From contig JAULSN010000006.1 in assembly GCA_033439765.1 (NCBI GenBank), forward strand, positions 1,860,001 through 1,924,000: 64,000 nucleotides of DNA. Direction: 5' to 3'. The DNA is from Lasiosphaeria ovina. Taxonomy: Eukaryota; Ascomycota; Sordariomycetes; Sordariales; Lasiosphaeriaceae. The notes under the pieces are model-generated. The model was not told where the DNA came from, searched no databases, and was given only the letters and a program-made list of their open reading frames with translations. Position numbers and translations under genes: made by a program. Below, piece after piece: positions 9,321 through 18,944 of this stretch (within the stretch, counting starts at the first letter, position 1; every line of letters starts with the position of its first letter).

Positions 9321-10668
9321 AGGCCCTGGGATTGGGTCTTTGGCTGGCTGTAAGCCCCTATGTTCGGTAAAAAAACGGTGCAAAATCAGCCAACTGAAAC
9401 AAGTCAGCTTAGTCAAGTCTGGGTTTTGACTCGAGTCTGGGTTTAGAAGACTTGAGGCAAATTCCAGGGCTTGGCTCAAACCCAGCCCCCAGAAGTAGTC
9501 CAGGCGCGCGCAAAACCGCGGGGTTGTTGCGGGTCAATGCACAATAAGGAATAGTGAATTCTGCACCGCCCCTTTGGATTAGGGCAGGAGGAGGAAGTCA
9601 GTCGTGGACAGTTGGGCGGTGAGGCGCACTGAGAGAGGCGAATTGTGCAACCAAGCATCGCATCGTCCTCTTCGGCTTAGTGGCGCGTACGGTAATGAAC
9701 TCTTCTTCCTCCTCGTTCTCTTCGGTCTATTGCGTCGTACTCGTCATCATCTTTTTGACTTTAATTACCCCATTCATCTGCCACCTTATCACTGTCTTAG
9801 AAATCGCGCCTGCATTGCCCTGCACCCTTCTTGTCGCATTCTGTCATTGGACCTCCCCCCTGGTGTTTATGAAAGGCATCTTTTATATTGGAAAGCAAAC
9901 TTGGCTGTTCTGTATGCCGTTTTGAGTGCGCATCTTTTCGACCTATAAAGATGTGCGTAATGTGTTTTGTCAGTACTTAGCGTTGGCGCCTGATGAACCG
10001 AAGACCACGACCCCTCCGATGTACGTGCCAAAGCCGAATTGAGTTGAGGGTGGTGGTCGCCATTTTCCTTCTCCCCAACAACCACTAGTCGCGTCACGTT
10101 CTCTAACAGCGGACAGCGATAATTGCCTCCTTCTGTAACCGAAATACGATGCCAAATCACGAGAAAGTGATAACCCGACCGCATTGGTCAGACAAAACGC
10201 CACCTTCCATCAATGCACCTCCGTTATTGACCGCTCCTCGGAGTTGACGTTCCAAATGGGGAAACATCGAACAGAAGGGGTCGATGGCGTGCCCCGCTTT
10301 GACGCCTCATTGACTAGATGTGTACGCCAGGGTAGTATTCGGTCATCCGGTTAGGGAAACGCACTGGACCAGAAGGGACTTTCAGCTGCAATAGTTCTCT
10401 AAGGCTGCTGGATACGGGAGCTCCGTCCGTCACCTGATAACGTTGTTGATGGAGGGTAGGATGCGTTAGTGCGGATACTGAAATCCCAATTTGTGAGGGA
10501 ACAAGTGCAAGGCCAATTGCCGTTGGAGGGATGGGAGCTGAATCTCGTAACCTCAAGCAAATGGTGAGCCTTCTAGCCTTATGTGTCTTTGAGGGTGTTT
10601 TCAACTTTCAGCGTCGTTTAAAATTTCCTATTTAGACATGGATGCAAAAACCGCCGTTCTAAATGCGG

Positions 10669-10676
10669 TATAAAAG
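10669..10676 (+). promoter_or_regulatory. TATA box of the GH38 gene
   Basis: TATAAAAG lies 189 bp upstream of the chosen ATG at 10865, with pyrimidine-rich DNA downstream. This is a good consensus TATA element. Confidence 0.5.
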
Positions 10677-10864
10677 AACAGAGGCTTCTATGTAATTACA
10701 TATATAATGGGATACCAGTCAACTTCAATTGCTCCCATGCTTTGAACAAATCAAACTCCCTCTTTAGAGGCACTCAATCTTCAGGGAGAAATCCTTATGC
10801 TTCTGACATTCACCCCTTTGGACTTTATCCGCCTGCCACAACTCCTGTTTTATCTGCCCTAGAG

Positions 10865-13858
10865 ATGGGCAACTTTTGCTCCAAACCGGGAAGCCCGCCC
10901 AAGGGCGCCCCCCCGGGGTACCTGTTCGTGGTCTCGACGAGCCACATGGACTGGGACTGGCGTGGGACGTTTGAGCAATACTACAGCGTGGGAATCCCCG
11001 CTGGGGGTCAAGGGCCGAACTGCCCGGTGCACCGGATCCTGTACGACGCTATCGACCTGATGCAGACGAGTAACTACCAGTACCACCTGGCCGAGATGGC
11101 GTGGCTGAGGCGGTACCTGGAGGACCACCCAGACCAGCTCCCAGTCCTAGCGTCCCTCAAGGACAAGTTCTTCCTGCTGGGCGGGGGCGTCGTGTCGCCC
11201 GACAGCCTGGTGTGCAACGGAGAGGCCTTCATCCGGAACTACCTATACGGGCGCAAGTACGTGCGGTCCATCGGCCTAGGTGGGCAGCTGGTGGATGTGT
11301 GCTGGATCCCGGACGACTTTGGGCACGACCCGCAGCTGCCCGTGGTAGTCGATGCCATGGGCCTACGGGCGGCGTGCTTCTGGCGCGTGCCGGGCAACCA
11401 GCCGGCCCAGCCGCCAGCTTACAACCCCGTCAGCCCACCGCCGCTACCACGCGACAACATGCAGACACAGTTGGCCAAGGCCGGCGTCACATTCGCGTGG
11501 CAGGCCGCCGATGGGTCCACCATCGTCGGCCATCAGATGTACGGCGGCTACGGCGTCGTCGGTAACCAGTCTGCGGCCGGCGACGTCGCGCAAACCTTGG
11601 CCGACTTTGTCACGCAAGGAGAAAATGGCACCTTCAAGCCAGCCACGGTCAATAATCAGCTACAGATCATGGTGCCGTGCGGGGGCGACTTCTCGTGGCC
11701 GTCGAGCGATTTCTGGAAGGGCGTCGCCCAGTACGGCGCCAAACCGCAGGACGGCGTCGAGCTGGTTAGGGGGCTGGGCGGATTCATCGACACAGTGGTG
11801 CAGAACAGATCCGCGCTCGGTCAGCCGCAGCAGATCGACCCGTCCATGTTCTGGACGGGCTACTTCTCGTCGCGCGTGCAGCTCAAGATCGACCAGCAGC
11901 GCACCGTCAACCGGCTAACCGACGCCGAGGGCCTCCTCACTCTCCTGTGCGCGCTGAGCAACGTGTCGCCCGCCGTGCTGACAGCCGTTGGCCAGCAGCT
12001 GGACGCGTGCTGGGAGAGCGTGGCCGCCTCGACCCATCACGACTTCATCACGGGCACGTCGCCCGACCAGACGCACTACCTCGAGCAGCTGCCGCTCAGC
12101 AGCCTGGCAGTGCGCCAAAGCGCCGACATCCTCTCCCATGCCCTGTCTCTGCTCGGCAACGTGGTCCAGCCCTCTAAGAATGTCGACACCGAGTTGCCGT
12201 TCGTCGCCTTCAACCCCTGCGGGTTCCGGCGCCAGGCGGGCGGCATGGTCGCCATCTCCCGCGAGTACGTCGACCAGCAGAAGCAGTACACCTACCGTTG
12301 GTCGAGCGGCGACACGGGTGACGCGCAGTGGCTCGCCAACGGGGACCTCGAAGTGGCCTCCCCCACCGTGGGCAGCCTGGGCTACGCCACAGTGTACCTG
12401 CAGCCGATGGCTCAACGAAAGCCCTCCCAGCCAACGATCACGAGTGCACCCGAGAGCGGCGAGACATCGGCCCCCCCCACCGTGTTGGTCTTCGAGAACA
12501 GCACCGTGTCCGTCACAATCAGCAGCGCTGTGGCATGGGGCATCACGTCCATCATCGATAAGGTCACCAACAGGGAATTAGTGTCGCCCAAAGGCTGCGG
12601 TAACCAGCTGCAGGTGTACAGCGAAGCCGGGTCAGGCAACCTGTACCAGATGGGCAGCGAATTATATCCTCAATCGACTACGCAGGGCTTTTCTCTCTCC
12701 GACAACGACGCGTTCGCAGCCGTCGGCGGATACGATGTCGCCAACGACCCGAGCACGCACCTGCAGCGCTTCCGCGGGACCATCCAGAGCGCGCGCACAA
12801 AGCTGACGCTGACGGTCGAGTATTCCCTATACAAAGAGGAGCGCGCGCTGCGCGTCCGCGTGACAGGGTCCGCGGCCGGGACACCCTCCTCGGCCCGAGA
12901 ATGTCTGTCAGTGGTGACCACGTGGGCGCTCGTCTCGCCCAAGGGCACGCCGCCAGTAAGCATGAGCTATGGCACGGCCAATCACTGGACGTCGTTCAAC
13001 CCGTCGAGCGACATCACCTACTGGTCGGGGCCGACGTTTCGCGCAACGCACAACTACGTCAACCTGATGACCAGCAGCGCCGCCGCTGCCCAGGCCGCCG
13101 ACTGTGGCTCCATCTACCACGAGGCGGCGCGGGCGTGGGCGCTCTCTCCCGGCAACAACGGAGGCGTCGTCGCCGTCCAGGGGATCCTCTTCCGCAACGC
13201 GCCGGCAGGGGGCCGCGGCGCGTCCGGGAGCGATCTCGACTCACACACCCAAGACTTTGCGTTCCGGTTACCCGACGCCGACGACGCCAACAACGGCGTC
13301 AACGCCCACAGCAAATCCCTTAGGGAATCCATGGCGCTGCAGAAGCCGTTCTGCGTCACACCCGTCGCGGCGAGCAGCACGGTGAACTCCCTCGCGACGC
13401 TGGGCGACATGTACGACTCGCTGGCGTCCGTATCTCCCGACACAGCCGTGATCCGCGTGGCACGGCTCCAGGGCAGCTCGGGGATCACCGACGACAAGAT
13501 TCAAGCGGGGCCGACGACGGGCCCGTGTCCGTTCAGTTTCGTGCTGCGGCTGTACCAGCCGACCAACGACGTGGGCAAGACGTATACCGTGCGGATCCCG
13601 TTCCTGCCCGTCAACGGCAACCCCAACAACCCCCTCCTATCGACCGATGACTGCAAGCCTAACCAGCTGCCGTATAACAAGGCCGTGCTAGTCCCCAGCG
13701 TGAAGCTGGTGACTGCCCTTGAAGAGCCACTGCCGGCCTCGAGCACCCAGCCGCAGCCGACGTATGATGGCAACGGGAACGTGACGGTGACCCAGATGCC
13801 CACGCTGGCCACGTTGGTAGTGCAGAGCGTCGGGACCACGGTGTTACCGACTCAGTGA
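10865..13858 (+). CDS. GH38 alpha-mannosidase, intronless, with N-myristoylation-like start
   Basis: The frame is open from 10742, but the first ATG in frame is at 10865, giving 997 residues. GH38 enzymes hydrolyse alpha-mannosides with a catalytic zinc. The zinc and catalytic motifs are all present: SHMDWDW at residues 26-32 with TFEQYY after it (compare HNDPGW..TFEEYY in Golgi mannosidase II), IPDDFGHD with the likely nucleophile Asp150, and STHHDFITGTSPDQTH with His391-His392. The C-terminal half is the beta-sandwich part typical of the family. There is no signal peptide. The start MGNFCSKPGS fits an N-myristoylation motif (Gly2, Ser6) with a neighbouring Cys5. It does not look like vacuolar Ams1 in its start or in the SHMDWDW variant. 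A bacterial-type origin is possible. Confidence 0.85.
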   Translation: MGNFCSKPGSPPKGAPPGYLFVVSTSHMDWDWRGTFEQYYSVGIPAGGQGPNCPVHRILYDAIDLMQTSNYQYHLAEMAWLRRYLEDHPDQLPVLASLKDKFFLLGGGVVSPDSLVCNGEAFIRNYLYGRKYVRSIGLGGQLVDVCWIPDDFGHDPQLPVVVDAMGLRAACFWRVPGNQPAQPPAYNPVSPPPLPRDNMQTQLAKAGVTFAWQAADGSTIVGHQMYGGYGVVGNQSAAGDVAQTLADFVTQGENGTFKPATVNNQLQIMVPCGGDFSWPSSDFWKGVAQYGAKPQDGVELVRGLGGFIDTVVQNRSALGQPQQIDPSMFWTGYFSSRVQLKIDQQRTVNRLTDAEGLLTLLCALSNVSPAVLTAVGQQLDACWESVAASTHHDFITGTSPDQTHYLEQLPLSSLAVRQSADILSHALSLLGNVVQPSKNVDTELPFVAFNPCGFRRQAGGMVAISREYVDQQKQYTYRWSSGDTGDAQWLANGDLEVASPTVGSLGYATVYLQPMAQRKPSQPTITSAPESGETSAPPTVLVFENSTVSVTISSAVAWGITSIIDKVTNRELVSPKGCGNQLQVYSEAGSGNLYQMGSELYPQSTTQGFSLSDNDAFAAVGGYDVANDPSTHLQRFRGTIQSARTKLTLTVEYSLYKEERALRVRVTGSAAGTPSSARECLSVVTTWALVSPKGTPPVSMSYGTANHWTSFNPSSDITYWSGPTFRATHNYVNLMTSSAAAAQAADCGSIYHEAARAWALSPGNNGGVVAVQGILFRNAPAGGRGASGSDLDSHTQDFAFRLPDADDANNGVNAHSKSLRESMALQKPFCVTPVAASSTVNSLATLGDMYDSLASVSPDTAVIRVARLQGSSGITDDKIQAGPTTGPCPFSFVLRLYQPTNDVGKTYTVRIPFLPVNGNPNNPLLSTDDCKPNQLPYNKAVLVPSVKLVTALEEPLPASSTQPQPTYDGNGNVTVTQMPTLATLVVQSVGTTVLPTQ

Positions 13859-14478
13859 TGGTGGACGAGAACTAGATAAACGTTTCGCTACTCCATAGAA
13901 GGTCTGTAATTGTTCCGCGAACCCGCAGTTTCACAAGTTTCCTTTTCGCTAACACCCTCACACTGCCAGGTGTTTTAGTATCATTAACACAGATTCAACT
14001 CGAAAATGCCGCAGTAACACGGATTAGTTAGAAAAGAATGATTCAAAACTACTGCAATTCAATTTGTAATCTTTGCCACGTGCTCCACCAGATCTTGCCA
14101 CTATCATAACTATCGAGATAGCTCTTTGGCTCTACAAAAGAGCACCAAAAGTCAGACCTTTCCAGACAATACAATATAAGGCTGCTCTTTTCGTTGCCCT
14201 GTGAATGCGCGTGACGAAAAAACAATGTAATTATCACCATCTGTCCATAAATAGAAGGTTTTCCGCCTAAAATATTTGTTGCAAAATATACCCTGATCAG
14301 GGTAATCCAGAAGTTGATGGAAATAAGGGGTTTAGTAAGCCTCCCTGCAAGACTCGCCACCGTACACGACTAACTCACTCATAGGAAAGGCTCTTTGGCA
14401 GAGCCGAAGAGCACAAAAAGTTCGTCGACGTATGAGGGAAAAAAAGCCGGAGGTTACAGACCTCCTCTGTCGACGTGA
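13859..14478. other. intergenic with two related hairpins
   Basis: No gene is supported. Two similar stem-loops lie at 14121-14143 (GCTCTTT...AAAGAGC) and 14390-14412 (GCTCTTTGGC...GCCGAAGAGC, one mismatch), each followed by A-rich sequence (CACCAAAAGT, ACAAAAAGTT). The rest is AT-rich. Confidence 0.5.
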
Positions 14479-15671
14479 TCACGCATTGGAATTCCGGCGA
14501 CAGGGCCGTGGAAAAGGCGCGAAGCCAGCCGGGTAGTTGATGGGCATGGGAGGGTATCCTCCCCAGGGCGTGGCGAAACCGGGATACATGCCAAAATGGG
14601 GTGGGTATCCCGGACCAAAATTGCTGCCAGCGCCAATGTTACCACCACCAACTTGGCCTACCAGGCCGCCAGCATTGTTCTGCTCGCCATCTCTGCGAGC
14701 AAGGGCGGCAGTGAGAGTGGCCTCGAGGCGGCCGATGGCATCGCCGAATCTGGCCTCCACGGCCGCGGTGATTCGCTGCTCCTGTTCGCGCAGCATATCC
14801 TCGACCACCCAGGTCGGGGGCCGGCGGTCGATTTCGCGGGCCAAGTAGTCGAGGTGGGCGTCGTGTCTGCCCGCGATGTTGTCAAGTGTGTCATGGATGC
14901 GCCGCTCCGGCTCCGCGACGAGGTCTCGGAGCTCTTCCATCGAGGCAGCCGCCCTCTCGCCCTGCTGCTGGATCACGTCGCCCATTGACTTGACCATGTC
15001 CTTCAGTTCAGCCATCTCGCGCTTGAAGAGAGACTTTTGGCGCGCTGTTCTGTTTCCGCCTTCCGAGCTGTCGTCGTCGGCGGGAGGGTCGTTGTTGTTA
15101 TTGTTGTCGTCAGGGGTGTTGTTCCCGGCGACTGGCGAAACGGGGGGTGAATAGCAGGCCCTCTTGGGGCTAGGAGCCGCCAACTCGTCTTCATCGAGAT
15201 CGTCGTCCGACCTCTTCCGCTTATTCGACGGCTCGGGTGACGGTGGCGGCGGCGTCGGCTCATTTGGGCCCCAGCGAGGTGTTGGCATGTTTTGGATGTA
15301 GTAATAATCCGTATACGGTGTCCATCCCATTCCAAGCGTCCCCGCATTCCTAGAAATCTCCAGGTCGTCGTACAGAGGCGACGGGGTCCGCACGTACGGG
15401 GCGGTCGATATATCGACCTCGTCGCTGCCACTGTTGATGACCAGCGACACGGCCACGGCAAACCTGATCTGGTACTGCTCCTCCTCGTTGAAGTTGGGGT
15501 TGACTTTGCGCATCTTCCGTTCCAACAGGCAGTCGCGGTACTCGGTCATCTTACGCTCCATGTCTCTGCACAGAAATAAATGTTATTAGCCATGACCAAA
15601 CTTCAAATCACTTGTGTGAATTAGGAAGCGATGAGAAGACGGGGATATACATACCTATAATGCTGATCCAT
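14479..15671 (-). CDS. hypothetical nuclear coiled-coil protein (two exons)
   Basis: Exon 1 is 15671-15655 (start of MDQHYR) and exon 2 is 15565-14479. The intron 15566-15654 begins GTATGT and ends TGCAG, and the join gives MDQHYRDMERKMTEYRDC. The protein has about 367 residues. An N-terminal conserved-looking part (FNEEEQYQIRFAVAVSLVIN) is followed by an acidic, Pro/Asn-rich linker with a nuclear-localisation-like NKRKRSDDD and SPKRACYSPP. Next is a coiled coil (EMAELKDMVKSMGDVIQQQG and further heptads) and a Gly/Pro/Tyr-rich tail (GGYPPMPINYPAGF). An upstream exon cannot be excluded, because the frame stays open past the ATG to a possible splice acceptor near 15701. The function is unknown. 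Confidence 0.6.
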
Positions 15672-16261
15672 CTTGGTCGTCGTATCCTGATATGCAGCGT
15701 TCTGAGAAATGAAGAGGTGAATGCACGAGAATTTCGGAGAATAGAAAGGCGACTTGGTGCAAATGTTACCGAAGATCCGCTCGTTTGAGGGAGAAGAGGG
15801 AAAGAAGAAGTGAGAGGCGAGTGCGGGGAGGAAATAATTATAACTGCCAGCAGGAGACGACGAGAGTGCTGAACAATAGGCGTGTTGAGAGAACTGAACA
15901 AAAGTAGAACTGAACAGCGGGCATGTTGGTAGATGAGACGAAAGGGGTAAATGTGGGTCCCGCTGCGAGGAACAATAGGAACAGCAGTGTTCATGAACAA
16001 TGCGACTGCCAATAGTGAACTAATGATCAAAGACCCCACTCTACCGTGCCGTCAGGGAGTGTCAAAATACAGAACTTGTTAATTATCCAAATATATCAGG
16101 CTGCACGGTAACTACTAGAAGGACTGTACCCTACTGAACAGCAAAGCCGAGATACTTTCCAATCCGAGTCCTTACCCGAAAGTTCCCTCTCATTCCAATC
16201 AATGGGATACAGAAGAAAGAAAATAAAAAGAAATAAAAAAGCCAGTACGAACGCAAAGACG
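15672..16261. other. intergenic
   Basis: Nothing recognisable. It would hold the promoter and 5' untranslated part of the gene at 14479-15671 and the 3' end of the coiled-coil gene to its right. Confidence 0.45.
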
Positions 16262-17087
16262 TCAACCACGTAAAGTTGTCGCAGCATCCTTAATAGTATC
16301 CATAGACGGAACCCACCCCGTCGAGTCTGGGCCTGAGGTCAAAAGACTAGCCTTGCTTCCAGCTTCCAGCTTTGTTAGTACCTGAAGCCTCTGCATCCGG
16401 CGGTTGGCTTCGTCGGCCTTCTCTATCTGGCGGCTGGCTTTGGCGACCTCCTGCAGTTGGCGGCTGGCTTCGTTGGTCTTCTCTATCAGGCGGCTGGTCT
16501 TGTCGACAGCCATCTCGAGCTCGCGCAGTTCCTTGTCGAGGTTAGACGACATCATCGCCTGGCGGCGTTTCGTGTTTTCCAACATGTCGACACAGGCTAG
16601 GTAGTCATCCTCCCTCTTCTTGAGACGACCGATTTCCTGTTCAAGCACAAGGATCTCCACCTTGAGCCTGGAGACTTTAGTGTCGAGCTCGGCGGCCGCT
16701 TCCTTCAAATGAAAAGTCTCGCTTCTGAGGCTCTCGATCAAGTGCTTGTCGGGCGTTTCGTTGTACCTAAACCGCGAGTTAGCTTGTGTATTTAGTTGTG
16801 ATTCGATAGTTTTGACTGACCCTCTAGCTCCTGCTGCCATGGCAGTATCTATTACTCCAAACGTAAAAGGGCCCGTCCTCACATATATTGGCTATTGTCT
16901 GGTTAGTGGACGGTCGCGAAAATATTTCAATAAACGGAATTGAATCACTTACACCGACCGCAATTGAGCCATTGGCTTTCGAAGTCTCCCTTTCTATTCT
17001 GTCAATTCGAGATTGCTTCTTCTGTTCCAGCTGCGACTTCTTGAATCTCTGTCCAATCGCCTCACGCTTCTTTCTTCGGAGCACGGC
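16262..17087 (-). CDS. coiled-coil protein without its own start codon in exon 1
   Basis: Exon 17087-16953 encodes a very basic helix (LRRKKREAIGQRFKKSQLEQ). Exon 16891-16262 encodes a long coiled coil (LDTKVSRLKVEILVLEQEIG) with repeated units EASRQLQEVAKASRQIEKAD. The 61-bp intron 16892-16952 is canonical (GTAAGT, CCACTAACC, ATAG) and keeps the frame, so both exons are probably one transcript. The first ATG is only in exon 2 (MAAGARGSVK, at about residue 60 of the joined segment). Upstream, the frame is continuous with the protease-like ORF and is separated from it by a single TAG at 17088-17090. This is either the C-terminal half of that gene, cut off by a nonsense mutation or read through, or a gene with an unseen first exon. 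Confidence 0.5.
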
Positions 17088-18629
17088 CTATATCTTCTTA
17101 CGACGCTCCCACATATCGTTGAGCTTCTCTGTCAGGACTTCGAGCGAATCGTCCGAAAAGCCAAAATCGCGGTTACTATCTTCAAGTGAGGGAACAGACA
17201 CGACAGCGGTAGATTCCCATTTCGTCTCGTCTGTCGATGTTGTCGTCTCTTGGGATGATAGCGCCTCCAGGGCCTGGGAAAAGACATTGGCCGCAGGCAT
17301 CAGCAGTACGAGGCCCGTGGTCGTGCTGCCAGCAATAACATGCCCGAACAGTTTCTTGGTGACAGCATTCCGGACCCAGCTGCCGCAATCGCCAGGTAGT
17401 AGAGGCCGGTCCAGCTTGGCGGTGTAGACTTGGCTAAACATCTTGGAGCCAGGCAGCCGAGCAAAGGATGGTGTGCCTGAGAGCATGCCGCCAATGGCGC
17501 CGCTGGGTGTCAACGCCGTGATGCCGGTGTCGCTTGGGGCGGTTTCGACGTGCTCCAGGTACGATTCGAGGGGGATGGCGGTGGAACGGAGTTCCGAGAC
17601 GTCGACACCAGCTGCTTCGACGGCAGAAATGTCAATTTCAGTCAATGACGAATCGAGTAGTGCTGATATTAGAGCAACTTCGCCAATCCCAAGTAGCACC
17701 TTGCTTCCAGAAGTTAGGGGTAGCTGTCGACTGGAGACTTCTAGGGTTTCGAGGCGGGATTGTAGTGCCGAGAGATCAGAGTCCTGGTTTGGGTAAGCCC
17801 CATGCAAAAGTATGGGGGTGATAGATCTCTCGGATCCGGCAGAGCTCGAGAGGGATGCGATCTCGATTAGATCGCCATCGTCATCGTCGTCGGAGTCACT
17901 CAGACCCGTCACTTCGCATTCGTCGTCGCTGGCATCCGGAGATGGAGAAAATTGCTGGACGCCGATATCTCGACTTGGTTGCGCCTGCCTCAGGAAGTGG
18001 CCGACGGAGTGCAACATGAGAGCGCCGTTGAAACTGACAATGCCTCCGCCAACGGCCGTGCTGGGGCGGGTCATGGGTTCACCCCCGAGGCTCGCCTCCA
18101 ACCGTGATCCGTTCAGTGAGTCGGCGCTGCTTGTGAACACTTCGGCCAATTCCAGAGGTGTAATAAAAGATGTTGATGCCGTCTCGACGATTAGAGAGCT
18201 TGCTGGCGACGGGGGGGAGGATGCGAGTGGGAGAAGATTCTCGAACTCGGCCTTCAGCTCCATTTCGCCAAGGCCGAACCCAGGGTAGCCGTCCAAGATG
18301 GTGCTTTTCTTGATCATTCGATAGGCCTCGACACGCGCTTTCTTGTCTTCGGACACAAACATGATGACCGGCTTCATGCGCGCCACCGACTTTCCCATCA
18401 TGAAGAGTGACAGACCAACAATGCTAGCAGAGTCGTGCAGGTTGCCGCTATTGTCGTTGAGGTAGGCGATTATCTCTTGGCTAGCCCTGACGAAGTCTTC
18501 GCGAGCCGGACCAGTGGCCTCGCAGACCTCGACCCGGCCAATCCTAGAGATATTCAGAGTGCCTCTCGCCCGCCCTGCCGAGTTGGCGGCGTAGGGCCAA
18601 GTCTGGGGTTTGCGATGGATGAAGTCCAT
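17088..18629 (-). CDS. protein with Cys-type chymotrypsin-like motif, unknown function
   Basis: About 513 residues from the first in-frame ATG at 18629. The frame is open further upstream (RYTLRPDSQLKASNVPG) without an ATG, so a 5' exon is possible. The N-terminal part (HRKPQTWPYAANSAGRARGT, VIMFVSEDKKARVEAYRMIK) looks conserved but is not a domain I can name. A central acidic linker (SDSDDDDDGD) follows. The C-terminal part carries LLPGDCGSWVRNAVTKKLFG followed by HVIAGSTTTGLV, which resembles the GDSG nucleophile region of chymotrypsin-fold proteases with Cys in place of Ser. Proteins with this GD(C/S)GSWV..YGH(I/V)xAG signature are, from memory, frequent in ascomycetes. Catalytic His and Asp partners were not identified. 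It diverges from the membrane protein at 18945. Confidence 0.65.
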   Translation of the reverse strand: MDFIHRKPQTWPYAANSAGRARGTLNISRIGRVEVCEATGPAREDFVRASQEIIAYLNDNSGNLHDSASIVGLSLFMMGKSVARMKPVIMFVSEDKKARVEAYRMIKKSTILDGYPGFGLGEMELKAEFENLLPLASSPPSPASSLIVETASTSFITPLELAEVFTSSADSLNGSRLEASLGGEPMTRPSTAVGGGIVSFNGALMLHSVGHFLRQAQPSRDIGVQQFSPSPDASDDECEVTGLSDSDDDDDGDLIEIASLSSSAGSERSITPILLHGAYPNQDSDLSALQSRLETLEVSSRQLPLTSGSKVLLGIGEVALISALLDSSLTEIDISAVEAAGVDVSELRSTAIPLESYLEHVETAPSDTGITALTPSGAIGGMLSGTPSFARLPGSKMFSQVYTAKLDRPLLPGDCGSWVRNAVTKKLFGHVIAGSTTTGLVLLMPAANVFSQALEALSSQETTTSTDETKWESTAVVSVPSLEDSNRDFGFSDDSLEVLTEKLNDMWERRKKI

Positions 18630-18944
18630 GCCGGGCACATTGCTTGCCTTGAGCTGAGAATCCGGGCGAAGTGTGTAGCGGGGGAAACCAGGTCAAGTAC
18701 GTGCCAACTTAAAGGGCCCACCAGCACGAGCGCTGTGCCGCGGCACTTTGTGGGTGCATGTGTCCCTCACTCCGCCACCGCCGACCACGCAGAAGGCGAC
18801 GAATAGGAGTTTAGATCGGGGCACCCAGCACCGGGCGGGGGGGGTGAGAGATGGAACATGCCCGGGTAAATATAAGAGAGATAATTTAAACACTAAGCAC
18901 CCCGGAAGCCAACGAGGAGTACGAGTGACTTGGCATCTTCCCAC
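18630..18944. promoter_or_regulatory. short divergent promoter
   Basis: Only 315 bp separate the starts of the protease-like gene (minus) and the membrane protein (plus). A TATA-like TATAAGAG lies at 18871-18878, 74 bp before the ATG at 18945. A G-rich run is at 18835-18843. Confidence 0.45.

Larger units (their letters stand above)
8263..10864. other. gene-poor, degenerate region
   Basis: No gene is well supported over 2.6 kb. The stretch is AT-richer than its flanks. It holds a short inverted repeat GGAACTAC/GTAGTTCC (8624-8631, 8649-8656) and diverged tandem repeats (9142-9320). One small frame from about 9695 to 9925 has two hydrophobic stretches but no recognisable family. The look is that of decayed repeats. 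The right end is the promoter of the GH38 gene. Confidence 0.5.

Noticed and set aside
15608..16039. 143-codon minus-strand frame with a signal-like start
   Set aside because: It overlaps exon 1 and the canonical intron of the gene at 14479-15671 in another frame; the rest is Ser/Leu-rich without a domain.
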